A stretch of 5,584 nt of DNA from Clostridiales bacterium. Its GTDB lineage: Bacteria > Bacillota > Clostridia > Lachnospirales > Lachnospiraceae. The stretch lies in NCBI GenBank assembly GCA_012512995.1, contig JAAZDA010000248.1, positions 1-5,584 on the forward strand. Reading direction: 5' to 3'. Made by a program: the position numbers and the translations under genes. How positions within the stretch are numbered: position 1 is the stretch's first letter; each line of letters opens with the position of its first letter. The notes under the pieces are model-generated. The model had not been told where the DNA came from. It did no database searches and was given only the letters and a program-made list of their open reading frames with translations. Positions 5,556-5,584 of this stretch are shown here, in pieces.

Positions 5556-5584
5556 ATGTCTGAGCATTATTCTGTAACAATACA

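Noticed and set aside
5071..5577. 168-codon plus-strand frame opposite the lipid kinase
   Set aside because: It is the complement of a well-supported kinase gene; its low-complexity Ser/Pro/Leu composition is typical of antisense frames.
5573..5584. TGTA-ACAA-TACA inverted repeat upstream of the lipid kinase
   Set aside because: Four-base arms at the window edge are too short to separate from chance.

Overview
The window reads as ordinary bacterial chromosome, most likely from a Clostridia (Firmicutes) genome and plausibly Lachnospiraceae. This rests on Shine-Dalgarno sites of the AAGGAG/GGAGG type, a YqeY-type GatB-domain protein, a clostridial-style lipid kinase, and an acetyltransferase with the extra N-terminal domain I associate with clostridial genomes. 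The taxonomic call is inference from protein flavour; no rRNA or other marker is present. I see no phage, transposon, CRISPR or defence-system genes.

Layout. Positions 1-633 (+) hold the 3' part of a metallo-beta-lactamase-fold hydrolase whose N-terminus lies outside the window. Positions 634-1006 are a long non-coding stretch. Its first half carries two related imperfect palindromes in opposite orientation (707-747 and 781-822) around a smaller hairpin, a REP/BIME-like arrangement. Its second half carries three TGAGCAG repeats and a promoter. Positions 1007-2951 (+) are a compact three-gene operon: a YqeY/GatB-domain protein, an RluA-family pseudouridine synthase, and a family 6 deoxyinosine/uracil-type DNA glycosylase that overlaps the synthase stop by four bases (ATGA). 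Positions 3011-3496 (-) encode a cytosolic cyclophilin-type peptidyl-prolyl isomerase, convergent with the operon. From a shared divergent region (3497-3613), a GNAT acetyltransferase with an N-terminal HAD-like region runs on + to 4693. It collides tail-to-tail with a diacylglycerol/lipid kinase gene on - (4575-5543).

How the genes fit together. The operon joins functions linked to RNA (pseudouridylation, possibly tRNA-related YqeY) with repair of deaminated bases in DNA; the rest looks like unrelated housekeeping. The most unusual points are these: the 119-bp convergent overlap in which the GNAT C-terminal tail is written antisense to the conserved C-terminal motif of the lipid kinase; a GNAT promoter placed so that its transcript would start at or next to the ATG (leaderless); and the inverted pair of palindromic units at 707-822. 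I did not find convincing evidence for a complete new multi-gene system.
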